Source: JANQOH01 sp965200095
Lineage (GTDB): Bacteria; Pseudomonadota; Alphaproteobacteria; UBA7887
DNA length: 64,000 bases
Direction of reading: 5' to 3'
NCBI GenBank assembly: GCA_965200095.1
Contig: OZ241350.1
Span: forward strand, 1,240,001 to 1,304,000
Notes under the pieces: model-generated
The model's input: the letters and a program-made list of their open reading frames with translations, nothing else
Told to the model about the DNA's origin: nothing
Database searches by the model: none
Shown: positions 16,802 through 26,089 of the stretch, one piece after another
Layout: each line of letters opens with the position of its first letter
Position numbering within the stretch: the first letter of the stretch is position 1
Translations under genes and position numbers: made by a program

Positions 16802-17974
16802 TCAGGCGGTCTCCTCGAACAGCTCCCGCCCGATCAGCATCCGGCGGATTTCCGACGTGCCGGCGCCGATCTCGTAAAGCTTGGCGTCGCGCAGCAGACG
16901 ACCCGTGGGGCTCTCGTTGACGTAGCCCATCCCGCCCAGGCACTGGATCGCCTCGAGCGCCATCCAGGTCGCGCGCTCGGCGGCATAGAGTATGGCGCCG
17001 GCGGCGTCCTTGCGCGTCGGCCCGCCGCGGTCGCAGGCCCGCGCCACCGCGTAGGCGTAGGCCTTGCAGGCGTTCAGCGCGGTGTACATGTCCGCGAGCT
17101 TGCCCTGCATCAGCTGGAACGCGCCGATGGGGCGGCCGAACTGTTCTCGCTGGTGGATGTAGGGGACGACCGTGTCCAGACAGGACTGCATGAGCCCGAG
17201 CGGCCCGCCGGCGAGCACCGCGCGTTCGTAGTCGAGGCCGCTCATGAGGACCGACACGCCGCCGCCGACCGCGCCGATGATGTTTTCCTCCGGCACTTCG
17301 CAATCGTCGAACACGAGCTCGCCGGTGTTCGAGCCGCGCATCCCGAGCTTGTCGAGTTTCGGCGCGGTCGAGAAGCCCTTGAACCCCTTTTCGACGATGA
17401 AGGCCGTAATCCCGCGCGCCCCGGCCTGCGGGTCGGTTTTGGCGTAGACGACCGCGACATCGGCGTCGGGGCCGTTGGTGATCCACATTTTCGCGCCATT
17501 GAGGACGTAGCGGTCGCCGCGCTTTTCGGCGCGCAGTCTCATACCGACAACGTCCGACCCCGCGCCCGCTTCGGACATCGCCAGAGCGCCGACATGCTCG
17601 CCCGAGATCAATTTCGGCAGGTAGCGCGCTTTCTGTCCGGGGCCGGCGCAGCGGTCGATCTGGTTGACGCACAGGTTGGAGTGGGCGCCGTAGGAGAGGC
17701 CGACGGCGGCGGAAGCGCGGCTGATCTCCTCCACCGCGACGACATGTTCGAGATAGCCCATGCCGGCGCCGCCATACTCCTCGGCGGCGGTAACGCCGAG
17801 GAGACCGAGCGCGCCCATCTTGCGCCAGAGGTCGGCGGGAAAGTCGTTCGCCTCGTCGATGGCGGCCGCGCGCGGCGCGATCTCCTCCGCGGCGAAGTTC
17901 ATCGTCGAGTCGCGCAGCATGTCCGCCGTCTCGCCGAGGTCGAAATCGAGCTGCGGGATGCGGTTGGGGATCAT
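16802..17974 (-). CDS. ivd: isovaleryl-CoA dehydrogenase (acyl-CoA dehydrogenase family)
   Basis: A 390-residue flavoenzyme of leucine catabolism. The acyl-CoA dehydrogenase order is complete: helical N-domain, LAMSEAGAGSDVVGM (flavin contact), WITNGPDADVAVVYAKT, then GLDYERAVLAGGPLG with Glu250 at the position of the catalytic base seen in isovaleryl-CoA dehydrogenases, and C-terminal YEIGAGTSEIRRMLIGRELF. The HNH gene ends 5 bases before its start, so the two are co-transcribed. Carboxylase genes for the next leucine steps are not in the window. Confidence 0.9.
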   Translation of the reverse strand: MIPNRIPQLDFDLGETADMLRDSTMNFAAEEIAPRAAAIDEANDFPADLWRKMGALGLLGVTAAEEYGGAGMGYLEHVVAVEEISRASAAVGLSYGAHSNLCVNQIDRCAGPGQKARYLPKLISGEHVGALAMSEAGAGSDVVGMRLRAEKRGDRYVLNGAKMWITNGPDADVAVVYAKTDPQAGARGITAFIVEKGFKGFSTAPKLDKLGMRGSNTGELVFDDCEVPEENIIGAVGGGVSVLMSGLDYERAVLAGGPLGLMQSCLDTVVPYIHQREQFGRPIGAFQLMQGKLADMYTALNACKAYAYAVARACDRGGPTRKDAAGAILYAAERATWMALEAIQCLGGMGYVNESPTGRLLRDAKLYEIGAGTSEIRRMLIGRELFEETA

Positions 17975-17979
17975 CGGCG

Positions 17980-18543
17980 CTACCCGCTTTCCAGAACGGC
18001 GTCCCAATAGAGATAATCGTTCCAGCTTTCGTGCAGATAGTTGGGCGGGAAGCGCCGCCCGCTCTCGCGCAATTGGCGCGTCGTCGGGCGGCGCGGCGGA
18101 CAACGCAGCGTCATGCCGCATTCCGACGCTGTCCGGTTGCCCTTGCGCAGATTGCAGGCGGCGCAGGCGGCCACCACGTTGGTCCAGACGGTCGCCCCGC
18201 CCCGCGACCGCGGCGTCACATGGTCGAACGTCAGGTCCTCGGACCGCTGCGGCAGACCGCAATACTGGCAACAGAACCCGTCGCGCAGGAACACGTTGAA
18301 GCGGGTGAACGCCGGGCGCCCGATATCCGGCAGATACGCCTTCAGCGAAACCACGCTGGGCAGACGTATCCGCCGCGAGGGCGAACGCACCTCGCGGTCG
18401 TATTCGGCGACGATATTGACGCGGTCGAGAAACACGGCCTTGACCACGTCCTGCCACGGCCAGAGCGACAGCGGGAAATAGCTCAGCGGCCGATAGTCCG
18501 CGTTCAACACCAGCGCCTGGCAGTTCTCCAGCGGCATCCCCAT
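17980..18543 (-). CDS. HNH endonuclease family protein
   Basis: A 187-residue protein with a compact HNH domain: CQYC at 92-95, DH at 107-108, Asn122 and CAACNLRKGNRT at 127-138, giving two zinc CxxC pairs. The N-terminal region (ALVLNADYRPLSYFPLSLWPW, VKAVFLDRVNIVAEYDR) belongs to a chromosomal HNH group common in alphaproteobacteria and is not typical of phage terminase-linked HNH genes. An upstream ATG at 18591 would add 16 residues. It is coupled closely to ivd, an odd pairing that may have no functional meaning. Confidence 0.85.
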   Translation of the reverse strand: MGMPLENCQALVLNADYRPLSYFPLSLWPWQDVVKAVFLDRVNIVAEYDREVRSPSRRIRLPSVVSLKAYLPDIGRPAFTRFNVFLRDGFCCQYCGLPQRSEDLTFDHVTPRSRGGATVWTNVVAACAACNLRKGNRTASECGMTLRCPPRRPTTRQLRESGRRFPPNYLHESWNDYLYWDAVLESG

Positions 18544-18742
18544 GACGTATCGGGCTTCGGTCCGGTTGCGGCGCGGTATCGGCGACGGCATCAGTCTAGG
18601 GCGCGTCCGCGGCGGGGGCAATGCGGGCGGCGAAAAAACGGCAATTCTCATTATGCGGCGTTGTCGGGCGGCGCGACAGCGCCCACGCCGCCCGTTCGAC
18701 CCTCGTCGAGAAGTCCGCCGACGCCCCCGGGCGACATCGAGC

Positions 18743-19051
18743 ATGCCGTCGTCTTCCGCGAGCGCCTCGCCGCCGTCCCCCGCGCCGCGAGCAACGAATG
18801 ACGATTTCGGGACCGCGGTTCACGAATACGCCCACCGCCTCCAGGCCGCGACGCCGGCGCTCGACTACCCCTTCCGGGACCTGCACAAGGCCCGGAAATT
18901 CAAGCGCTACGCCCACGCGAAGGGCAAGCCCGACCGGTATATCGACGAGTGTTTCGGCCTCGACGGCAAGCAGCGGCTGCGCGACCTGCTCCGCGACGAT
19001 CCCGGCCCGGTCGACCTCGCCACCGGCGTCCTCATGCGCTACAATCCGTAA
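18743..19051 (+). CDS. small HExxH protein resembling the C-terminal part of a phage head-morphogenesis protein
   Basis: 102 residues. After a low-complexity Ser/Pro start comes AVHEYAHRLQAATPALD, with HEYAH at 27-31 as a zinc HExxH motif, then GKPDRYIDECFG and a region that looks like a worn version of the end of MuF/SPP1-gp7-type head proteins. I recall full-length homologs carrying this motif after a long N-terminal part that is missing here. It may be a truncated prophage relic or an independent small gene. It abuts the next gene without a gap. Confidence 0.5.
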   Translation: MPSSSASASPPSPAPRATNDDFGTAVHEYAHRLQAATPALDYPFRDLHKARKFKRYAHAKGKPDRYIDECFGLDGKQRLRDLLRDDPGPVDLATGVLMRYNP

Positions 19052-19396
19052 ATGGCCAGGCACACCATCATGCTCCCCGACTGGATGGTCGGGCGCGAAC
19101 TCCGCAGCATCGTCTGGGACGACGAAGCCGGCACGGTCGAGGGCGACCACTCGCAACTCGATGTCGTCCGCCGGAAGCTCGCCGAGCCGACGCCCTTCGA
19201 ATTCGGCACCGAAAGCCACTACTGGCGCCTCGAAGACCCGGCGCACGACCCCGCCGACTTCCTGCTCGTACTGTCCCGCTTCGTCGACTGGAACGTCGGA
19301 TACGAACCCCTCCGCTCCACCCTCCCGCCCGTCTTCGACGGCGTCGAGGCCACCCCCGGCGTCGCCTTCCCCTGCCCTCCCGGCGCCCGCCACTAA
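19052..19396 (+). CDS. small hypothetical protein, companion of the HExxH gene
   Basis: 114 residues, starting at the base after the previous stop. It is acidic and Trp-rich (MLPDWMVGRELRSIVWDDE, DPAHDPADFLLVLSRF, PLRSTLPPVF). It has no membrane segment. I do not recognise a named family. Similar small proteins occur, as I remember, next to phage head genes, which would agree with its neighbour. The 219 bases after it up to the CoA-transferase gene show no further gene. Confidence 0.5.
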   Translation: MARHTIMLPDWMVGRELRSIVWDDEAGTVEGDHSQLDVVRRKLAEPTPFEFGTESHYWRLEDPAHDPADFLLVLSRFVDWNVGYEPLRSTLPPVFDGVEATPGVAFPCPPGARH

Positions 19397-19615
19397 TCGC
19401 CTGCGACCCGGATCGCCGGCCCGCGAGGCCCCCCGCCGCATAGCCGCTGCACGCCCGTTGCACGGCGCTCGCCTCGCCGTTTTCCGCCCCGTTCGCCCCG
19501 CCGAATTCGCCGCATATCGAGCGTTCCCCGCCCCGGTTTCCGCCTGGAGCCCATTGGGGAGACAGGCGGAAAAAGGGTTTCCGCGCCCGGTCTCCCGCGT
19601 TAGGAAGGCGCCGCC

Positions 19616-20839
19616 ATGACCGCGCCGCTGTCGCATATCCGCGTGCTCGACCTGTCGCGGGTCCTCGCAGGCCCTTGGGCCGCCCAGACGCTCGCCGACC
19701 TCGGCGCCGAGGTCATCAAGGTCGAACGACCGCGCACGGGCGACGATACGCGCCGCTGGGGACCGCCCTTCCTGAAGGGGCCGGACGGCGAACCGACCGC
19801 CGAATCGGCCTATTTCCTCAGCGCCAACCGCGGCAAGAAATCGGTCGCCATCGATCTTGCGTCGCCGCGCGGCCAATCGCTCGTCCGCGCCCTCGCCGGG
19901 CGTTCGGACGTGTTGATCGAGAATTTCAGGGTCGGCGGCCTCGCCCGCTACGGCCTCGACTACGACAGCCTGCGCGAGCGCAACCCCCGCCTCGTCTACT
20001 GCTCGATAACCGGCTTCGGCCAGACCGGCCCCTACGCGACGCGCGGCGGTTACGACTTCATCATCCAGGCGATGGGCGGGTTGATGAGCCTGACGGGCGA
20101 GCGCGACGACCGGCCGGGCGGCGGGCCGCAAAAGGCGGGACTGGCGATCTCCGACCTGTTCTGCGGCATGTATGCGACCGTCGCCATCCAGGCGGCGCTG
20201 GCGCACCGCGAGCGCACCGGCAAGGGCCAGCATATCGACCTCGCGCTGCTCGACTCGACCGTGGCCATGCTGTCGATGATGGCGAACAACTACTTTGCCA
20301 GCGGCGTCGCGCCGGGCCGCATGGGCAACGCCCACCCCAATGTCGCTCCCTACCGGCTCTTTCCCACCGCCGACGGCGATATCGTCATCGCCGCGGGCAA
20401 TGACGGGCAGTTCGCGCGTCTGTGCGAGGCGATCGGCCGCCCCGGTCTGGCGACCGACCCGCGCTTCGCCCGCAACGCCGACCGCCTGGCGAACCGCGAC
20501 GCGCTCGAAACGCTCCTGGGCGAGGCGTTGTGCGCCCGCGGCGCCGCCGAATGGCTCGCACTGTTCGCCGAACGCCAGGTTCCCGCCGCGCCCGTGAACG
20601 GGATCGCCGAGGTCTTCGCCGACCCCCAGGTCGCGCATCGCGGCATGAAGGTGACGCTGCCCCACGCCTGCGGGGTTGCGGCCGCGCATTCGGGAAGCCC
20701 GATGCGCTTCTCCCGCACCCCGGTCCGCTATGCCGCCTCCGCGCCGACCCTCGGCCAGCACACCGGGGAAGTGCTGTCGGGGCTCCTCGGCCTGTCCGCC
20801 GACGAGATCGCCGGACTCCGCGCCGACGGCGCGGTCTGA
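19616..20839 (+). CDS. CaiB/BaiF family (class III) CoA-transferase
   Basis: 407 residues. HIRVLDLSRVLAGPWAAQTLADLGAEVIKVE opens the family fold. RWGPPFLKG, NRGKKSVAIDL and GPYATRGGYDFIIQAMGG follow, and Asp180 in GLAISDLFCGMYA is the catalytic aspartate position. It moves CoA between carboxylic acids. A second intact paralog lies at 35.5 kb and a deleted remnant lies immediately downstream on the opposite strand. The substrate is unknown. Confidence 0.92.
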   Translation: MTAPLSHIRVLDLSRVLAGPWAAQTLADLGAEVIKVERPRTGDDTRRWGPPFLKGPDGEPTAESAYFLSANRGKKSVAIDLASPRGQSLVRALAGRSDVLIENFRVGGLARYGLDYDSLRERNPRLVYCSITGFGQTGPYATRGGYDFIIQAMGGLMSLTGERDDRPGGGPQKAGLAISDLFCGMYATVAIQAALAHRERTGKGQHIDLALLDSTVAMLSMMANNYFASGVAPGRMGNAHPNVAPYRLFPTADGDIVIAAGNDGQFARLCEAIGRPGLATDPRFARNADRLANRDALETLLGEALCARGAAEWLALFAERQVPAAPVNGIAEVFADPQVAHRGMKVTLPHACGVAAAHSGSPMRFSRTPVRYAASAPTLGQHTGEVLSGLLGLSADEIAGLRADGAV

Positions 20840-20861
20840 CCCGCGGTCGGCGCGCCCCTCG

Positions 20862-21299
20862 TCACGCTTCGGGCGGCGGGCCGCCGAGGGCGCCGCATTC
20901 GCGGAGCGCAGCGATCGCCGCCGTGTCGTAGCCGAACTCCGAGAGGATTTCCGCGCCGTGTTCGCCGATGGCGGGAGCGCCTGACGCCCGATTCGCCAGC
21001 GCCCCGTCCGGCAGGCCGGGAATCCGCGGCACGGGAACCGGCCCCACGCCGCTCCGTCCGAGACGCGGCGCTGCGTCGGTCGCCGGCGCGCGTTCGTCCG
21101 CAAGCCGGTCGACGGGCGCGTCGACGGGGTTGCACAGCGCCTCGGCCTCGCCGAGGACATCGAGACACTCCGCGACGGTGCGGCCGGCGATCGGTCCACC
21201 GGAACGAACCCAATGCGGCGCGGCGAGCAGATGTCCGCAGCCCGGCCCCGCGACGCCCTGACTCATGTCTACGACGCGGATGCCGGCGAAAGGTCGCTC
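20862..21299 (-). pseudogene. CaiB/BaiF CoA-transferase remnant with a large internal deletion
   Basis: The reading begins 9 bases after purN with RPFAGIRVVDMSQGVAGPGCGH, a clear family N-terminus, then jumps after about 30 residues to a C-terminal segment (HWVRSGGPIAGRTVAECLDVLGEAEA, then GEHGAEILSEFGYD). Roughly 250 residues of the middle, including the catalytic Asp region, are absent. The frame is still open, so the deletion is in-frame or recent. It cannot be an active transferase. Confidence 0.75.
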
Positions 21300-21307
21300 G
21301 GAACCGG

Positions 21308-22009
21308 TCAGGCATGTCTCGTCCGGTCCTCTCCGCCGGCGACGCCGGACAGGGTCGCCGCCGCGTCCGGCGCAGGATTGATCGGCACGCCGGACGGCGG
21401 CGCCGCGCCGTCGACCGTTGCCGTATCGCCCTCGACGCGCACCCGACCCTCGGCGATCCAGCGCACCGCCAGCGGATAAATCCGGTGTTCTTCGGCGAGA
21501 ACCCGCCGCGCCAGGCGTCCGGCGTCGTCCCCCGGCAGCACCGGTACCGCCGCCTGCGCGACGATGGGCCCCTCGTCCATCGCCGGGCGCACGAAATGGA
21601 CGGTGCAGCCGGCGATGCGCACCCCCGCCGCCAGCGCGCGCGCGTGGGTGTCGAGCCCCTTGAACGCCGGGAGCAGCGACGGATGCACGTTGAGCAACCG
21701 GTCCCGCCAGCGCGCGACGAAGCCGCTGCCGAGCAGGCGCATGAAGCCCGCGAGACACACCAGGTCGGCCCCGTGCTCCATGATCGCCGCGTGAAGCGCA
21801 GCGTCGAACGACTCGCGCCCGGCGTAGTCGCGGCGGTCGACCGTCGCGACGGGGAGTCCGTAGCCCCGCGCGATGTCCAGCCCGGCGGCGCCGGGGCGGT
21901 CGGCAACGACCGCCGCCGGTTCGGCGGGAAAGCCCGGCGTCCGGCATGCCTCGACCAGCGCGCGCATGTTCGAGCCGCGGCCCGAAATCAGGATCGCGAG
22001 CCGGGTCAC
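21308..22009 (-). CDS. purN: phosphoribosylglycinamide formyltransferase PurN
   Basis: 233 residues starting with GTG inside the purM stop (GTGA). LAILISGRGSNMRALVEA is the phosphate-binding start. AGFMRLLGSGFV and NVHPSLLPAFKGLDTHARAL contain the Asn and His of the active site. HFVRPAMDEGPIVAQ supplies the catalytic Asp. It transfers formyl from 10-formyl-THF to GAR in purine synthesis. The C-terminal tail of about 35 residues is longer than in E. coli. Confidence 0.96.
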   Translation of the reverse strand: MTRLAILISGRGSNMRALVEACRTPGFPAEPAAVVADRPGAAGLDIARGYGLPVATVDRRDYAGRESFDAALHAAIMEHGADLVCLAGFMRLLGSGFVARWRDRLLNVHPSLLPAFKGLDTHARALAAGVRIAGCTVHFVRPAMDEGPIVAQAAVPVLPGDDAGRLARRVLAEEHRIYPLAVRWIAEGRVRVEGDTATVDGAAPPSGVPINPAPDAAATLSGVAGGEDRTRHA

Positions 22010-23076
22010 GGCGAAGGCGCGCCGCGAAAGGCCACGCCGGTCCGCTCCGTCACCTCGCCGATACGGAAGACGGTCTCGCCTGCGGCGGCGAACGCGGCCT
22101 CCGCCTCGTCCGCCGCGGCGCGGCCCACCACCGCCGCCATGCCGATCCCGCAATTGAACGTGCGCAACATCTCGTCGCGAGGCACGCCGCCCTCGCCCGC
22201 GATCCACGCGAACACCGGCGGCAGCGGCCACGACGCGAGATCGACCCGGGCTCCGAGCATCGGCGGCAGGGCGCGCGGCAGGTTCTCCGTCAGGCCGCCG
22301 CCGGTCACATGCGCCAGCGCCTTGACCCCCCGCGGCAGCGCCGCCAGAACCGCGCCGACGTATATCCGCGTCGGATCGAGCAGCGCCTCGCCCAGCGCGC
22401 GTCCGGGCGCGAAGGGCGCCGGCGCTTCCCAGGACAGGCCGCGGTCGGCGACCAGCCGCCGGACCAGCGAGAAGCCGTTGGCGTGCACGCCGTCGGACGC
22501 CAGACCGAGCACCGCGTCGCCGGGGCGGACATCGCGGCGCGGCAGCAGGCGTTCGCGCTCCACCGCGCCGACGGCGAAGCCCGCGAGGTCGTAATGGCCG
22601 GGGCGGTAGAGGCCCGGCATTTCCGCGGTCTCGCCGCCGATGAGCGCACAGCCGGCGCGCCGGCACCCTTCGGCGATCCCGGCGACCGCCGCCGCCGCAG
22701 CGTCGACGGAAAGCGCGCCGGTCGCGAAATAGTCGAGAAAGAACAGCGGTTCGGCACCCTGAACCACGAGGTCGTTGACGCACATGGCGACGAGATCGAC
22801 GCCGACGCCATGGTGACGCCCCACCGCCGCCGCGACCATCGCCTTGGTCCCCACCCCGTCGGCGGCGGCGACCAGCAGGGGGTCGCGCCAGCGCCCGGCC
22901 GCCGCGAGATCGAACACCGCGCCGAAGCCCCCCAGCGCCGCGTCCGCGCCGGGCCGCGCCGTCGCCGCCGCAAGCGGCGCGATGCGCCGCACCAGTTCGG
23001 CGCCGGCGTCGATATCGACCCCGGCGTCGCGATAGCCGCCCGCCGGAGACGGACGATGGCCCGGAGCTTCGGTCAT
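22006..23076 (-). CDS. purM: phosphoribosylformylglycinamidine cyclo-ligase PurM
   Basis: 356 residues. It makes AIR from FGAM with ATP. Typical segments: YRDAGVDIDAG, LVAAADGVGTK, CVNDLVVQGAEPLFFLDYFATG, LIGGETAEMPG, LGLASDGVHANGFSLVRR and HVTGGGLTENLPRALP. It is divergent from the DUF2066 gene, whose start lies only about 43 bases away, so promoters must overlap. It is coupled to purN. Confidence 0.97.
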   Translation of the reverse strand: MTEAPGHRPSPAGGYRDAGVDIDAGAELVRRIAPLAAATARPGADAALGGFGAVFDLAAAGRWRDPLLVAAADGVGTKAMVAAAVGRHHGVGVDLVAMCVNDLVVQGAEPLFFLDYFATGALSVDAAAAAVAGIAEGCRRAGCALIGGETAEMPGLYRPGHYDLAGFAVGAVERERLLPRRDVRPGDAVLGLASDGVHANGFSLVRRLVADRGLSWEAPAPFAPGRALGEALLDPTRIYVGAVLAALPRGVKALAHVTGGGLTENLPRALPPMLGARVDLASWPLPPVFAWIAGEGGVPRDEMLRTFNCGIGMAAVVGRAAADEAEAAFAAAGETVFRIGEVTERTGVAFRGAPSP

Positions 23077-23119
23077 GCTATCCTGCAACCATGCCGACGA
23101 TGCGAACGCCGCCACGAAT

Positions 23120-24295
23120 ATGCCGACGATAGTCGAGCGCCTCGACGGCGCAATGCGATCGTCGCGCGCCGCGGCGACCGCAGCAGTCGTCATGACCGCC
23201 GCGCTCGCGGCGTTCGCTCCGCCGGCGGTCGCCGACGACCTGTTCTCGGTTGCCGGGGTGACGGTCGACGTGGAAGCGGAAAGCGCGCGCGAAGCGCAGG
23301 AAAACGCCGTCGCGCTCGCCGCAAGCCGCGCCCTCGACATCATGCTTCGCAAGGTGACGGCGACGGCGGACCGCCCGCGATTGCCGCAATTCGCGCCGCA
23401 GGACGCGGCGGCTCTGGTGCGCGGTTGGGAAGTCTCCGACGAAGTGCGGTCGGCGCAGCGCTATGTCGGCGCCTTCACCGTCCGTTTCGACCCGCGCGGC
23501 GTGCGCCGCGTCCTGCGCGAAGCGGGCGTTCCGCACGCCGAAACCCGCCGCCCGCCGACGCTCGTGCTGCCGGTTCGCGACGGCCCCGACGGCCCGGTCC
23601 TGTGGGACTCGTCCGATCCGTGGCGCGAGGCGTGGCGGCGCCTGGACTGGCGCAACCGCCTGGTCGAACTGCCGCTTCCCGGCGATTCGCCGGAGGACCG
23701 CTTCGTGATCTCCGCGCAGCAGGCGCTGGCCGGCGACCGGGAGCGGCTGGCCGCGATGGCGCGGCGCTACGGCGCCGCCGATGTCCTGGTCGTCGTGGCG
23801 CGGCCCGCGCCCGCCGACGGCTCGCTGACGCTCGAGGCGCGGCCGGGCGGCGATGCGGCGGGAGCGGCGTCGCGCACAATTCCCGGCGGCGAGGATGTCT
23901 GGCTCCGCGCCGCCGGGACAGCCGCCGCGCTGGTCGAACAGGAATGGGTGGCGAACAACCTGCTGGACTACGGGCGGCCCGCCAGTCTGGACGCCGTCGC
24001 GGCGCTCGACGGGCTCGACAGCTGGCTGTCGCTGCGTCGGCGTCTCGCGGCGTTGACGCAGATCGACCGCGTCGAGATCCGCAGCCTGAGCGCCGCGGAG
24101 GCGTCCATGAGACTGCATTATCTGGGGTCGCGGGTGCCCCTTTCGGCAGCGCTGGCGAGCCGCGGTCTCGGGCTCGTCGCCGACGGCGCCGGGAACTGGC
24201 GCCTCCGCGAGCTCGACGCCGACGCCCGGCCCGCCGCCGCGAACCGTCCGCCGCCGCACCCCGAGTCGCCCCTCGGCGACCTCGACCTCGAGTGA
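23120..24295 (+). CDS. DUF2066 domain-containing exported protein
   Basis: 391 residues. It starts with a signal peptide (about residues 11-38, AAATAAVVMTAALAAFAPPAVA) followed by DLFSVAGVTVDVEAESAREAQENAVALAASRALDIML, the opening of DUF2066. The ATG at 23120 is chosen; one at 23153 would also keep the signal. The function is unknown. This gene typically sits between purM and a PerM-type protein in alphaproteobacteria, as here. Confidence 0.85.
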   Translation: MPTIVERLDGAMRSSRAAATAAVVMTAALAAFAPPAVADDLFSVAGVTVDVEAESAREAQENAVALAASRALDIMLRKVTATADRPRLPQFAPQDAAALVRGWEVSDEVRSAQRYVGAFTVRFDPRGVRRVLREAGVPHAETRRPPTLVLPVRDGPDGPVLWDSSDPWREAWRRLDWRNRLVELPLPGDSPEDRFVISAQQALAGDRERLAAMARRYGAADVLVVVARPAPADGSLTLEARPGGDAAGAASRTIPGGEDVWLRAAGTAAALVEQEWVANNLLDYGRPASLDAVAALDGLDSWLSLRRRLAALTQIDRVEIRSLSAAEASMRLHYLGSRVPLSAALASRGLGLVADGAGNWRLRELDADARPAAANRPPPHPESPLGDLDLE

Positions 24296-24308
24296 GCGCG
24301 CCCCGCCC

Positions 24309-25373
24309 GTGAGCGTCTCGCGCAAACTCGCGTTCTGGGTCGGCGCCCTGGTCCTTTCGGTCGGGGCGCTGTTGCTTTTCCGGTCGATCCTCCTGCCTTT
24401 CGTGGCCGGCATGGCGCTCGCCTATGTCCTCGATCCGCTGGCCGATCGGCTGGAGGCTGTCGGAGCGCCGCGCGCCCTGGCGACGACGGCCGCCCTGTTC
24501 GCCTTCCTCGCCGCGCTTTTCGCCGCGGTCCTGTTGTTCGTTCCCTTGATAGAAGACCAGGTCGCCGGGTTCGCGCGCCGCCTGCCGGCGCTCTTCCAGG
24601 ACGCCAGCGCGGGCCTGGCGGACGTGACGGCGCTGGCGCCGGAGAGCCTCGACCCATCGCGCGTGCTGGCGGTCGCCGGCGCGGTGGCGGAAATGCAGAA
24701 GGCGGTCGCGGAATGGGGCCTCGCCGCCGCGCGGCGGTTGTTCGCGTCCGGCGTCGCGGCGCTCAATCTCGCGGGGCTGCTGGTCATTACGCCGGTGGTC
24801 GCATGGTATCTGCTGCGCGACTGGGACCGCCTGGTCGCCCGCGTCGACGGGCTGCTGCCGCGGGATCACACGGAAACGCTGCGCGGCCTGGCGCGCGAGG
24901 TGGATGTCCGCCTGGCCGGCTTCGTCCGCGGCCAGGCCCTGGTCTGCCTCGTCCTCGGCGTTGCCTACGCCGCCGCGCTCGAGATCGCCGGGCTCGATTA
25001 CGGCCTCGTCATCGGGCTGATTTCGGGGCTCGTCTCCTTCATCCCCTTCGTGGGGTCGTTGACCGGTCTGGCGCTGTCGGCCGGGTTCGGCTACCTCCAG
25101 TTCGGCTGGTCGGCGCATCTCTTCCTGCTGGCCTTCGTTTTCTTCGCCGGGCAAGCCGTCGAGGGCTATTATCTGACGCCGAAACTGGTCGGCGACCGGG
25201 TCGGTCTGCACCCGGTATGGGTGATGTTCGCCCTGCTCGCCGGCGGCGCGCTGTTCGGCTTTCTCGGCATGTTGCTGGCGGTGCCCGTCGCCGCGGTCGT
25301 GGGGGTGATGGCGCGCTTCTGCATCGAACGCTATCTCGCCAGCGGGCTGTTCCTCGGCCGGGGCGCGCCGTGA
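24309..25373 (+). CDS. AI-2E/PerM family membrane protein
   Basis: 354 residues with about seven or eight membrane segments in the PerM pattern: a pair near the N-terminus (9-45), one at about 58-82, then after a soluble stretch several from about 150 to the end, including the GLISGLVSFIPFVGSLTG signature. GTG start at 24309. Transported substrate unknown. Its stop overlaps the HdaA start (GTGA), so these two are translationally coupled. Confidence 0.88.
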   Translation: MSVSRKLAFWVGALVLSVGALLLFRSILLPFVAGMALAYVLDPLADRLEAVGAPRALATTAALFAFLAALFAAVLLFVPLIEDQVAGFARRLPALFQDASAGLADVTALAPESLDPSRVLAVAGAVAEMQKAVAEWGLAAARRLFASGVAALNLAGLLVITPVVAWYLLRDWDRLVARVDGLLPRDHTETLRGLAREVDVRLAGFVRGQALVCLVLGVAYAAALEIAGLDYGLVIGLISGLVSFIPFVGSLTGLALSAGFGYLQFGWSAHLFLLAFVFFAGQAVEGYYLTPKLVGDRVGLHPVWVMFALLAGGALFGFLGMLLAVPVAAVVGVMARFCIERYLASGLFLGRGAP

Positions 25374-26062
25374 GCGGCGCCGGGGCGGCGCAGCCTGCCC
25401 TCCGCTTCGGGTTCCGCGACGCCGACGGCGCGGCCGATTTCCTCGTCGGGCCGGCGAACCGCGACGCCGCGGCATGGATCGACCGCTGGCCGGACTGGCC
25501 GGCGCCGGGTCTGGCGCTTTACGGCCCGCCGGGCTGCGGCAAGAGCCATCTTCTGGCGATCTGGGCGCGCCGCGCCGCAGCGCGCACGGTCGCCGGGCGC
25601 GCGCTCGGCGCGGCGCTCCCGGGCCTCCTCGCCGGGGAAGCGCGCGCCGTGGCGGTGGACGACGCCGAAGCAGCGCTGGGCGACGAAGCCCGCGAACGCG
25701 CGCTGGTGCACCTCTGCAACGCCGTCGCGGCGCGGCGCGGCGCCGTGCTGCTCGCCGCGGCGACGCCGCCGGCGTCGTGGCGGACCGGTCTTGCCGACCT
25801 GCGCTCGCGCGCGGCGGCGCTGCCGGCGGCGGCCATCGCCGAACCGGACGACGACCTGCTCGCCGCGGTGCTCGTCAAATTATTCGCCGACCGACAGACG
25901 ATTGTCGGGGCGGCGGCGATCGATTATCTCGTCGGACGCATCGAACGGTCCTTCGCGGCCGCGCGGCGGGTCGCGGACGCGGTCGACCGGGCGGCTTGCG
26001 AGAGGCGGCGGGCGGTCACGGTTCCGTTCGTGCGCGGCCTGCTGATGTCCGGCGAGGCGTAG
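25370..26062 (+). CDS. hdaA: HdaA-like DnaA-related regulatory ATPase
   Basis: 230 residues, GTG start in the GTGA overlap. The Walker A motif is GPPGCGKSHL (about 48-57); a DnaA-like AAA+ core follows with the Walker B-like VAVDDAEAAL and a C-terminal helical lid (IDYLVGRIERSFAAARRVADAVDRAA). HdaA, with the sliding clamp, stimulates ATP hydrolysis by DnaA after initiation. No clamp-binding Q-x-x-L motif can be assigned confidently, though AAQPALRFGF at the N-terminus is a candidate. Confidence 0.85.
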   Translation: MSGAGAAQPALRFGFRDADGAADFLVGPANRDAAAWIDRWPDWPAPGLALYGPPGCGKSHLLAIWARRAAARTVAGRALGAALPGLLAGEARAVAVDDAEAALGDEARERALVHLCNAVAARRGAVLLAAATPPASWRTGLADLRSRAAALPAAAIAEPDDDLLAAVLVKLFADRQTIVGAAAIDYLVGRIERSFAAARRVADAVDRAACERRRAVTVPFVRGLLMSGEA

Positions 26063-26089
26063 GGACTTTACCGAACTGGGGGAACGACC

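Noticed and set aside
17980..19396. HNH gene plus two small genes taken as an intact prophage
   Set aside because: No integrase, terminase, portal or tail genes and no attachment sites are visible, and the HNH protein belongs to a chromosomal group; at most a relic.
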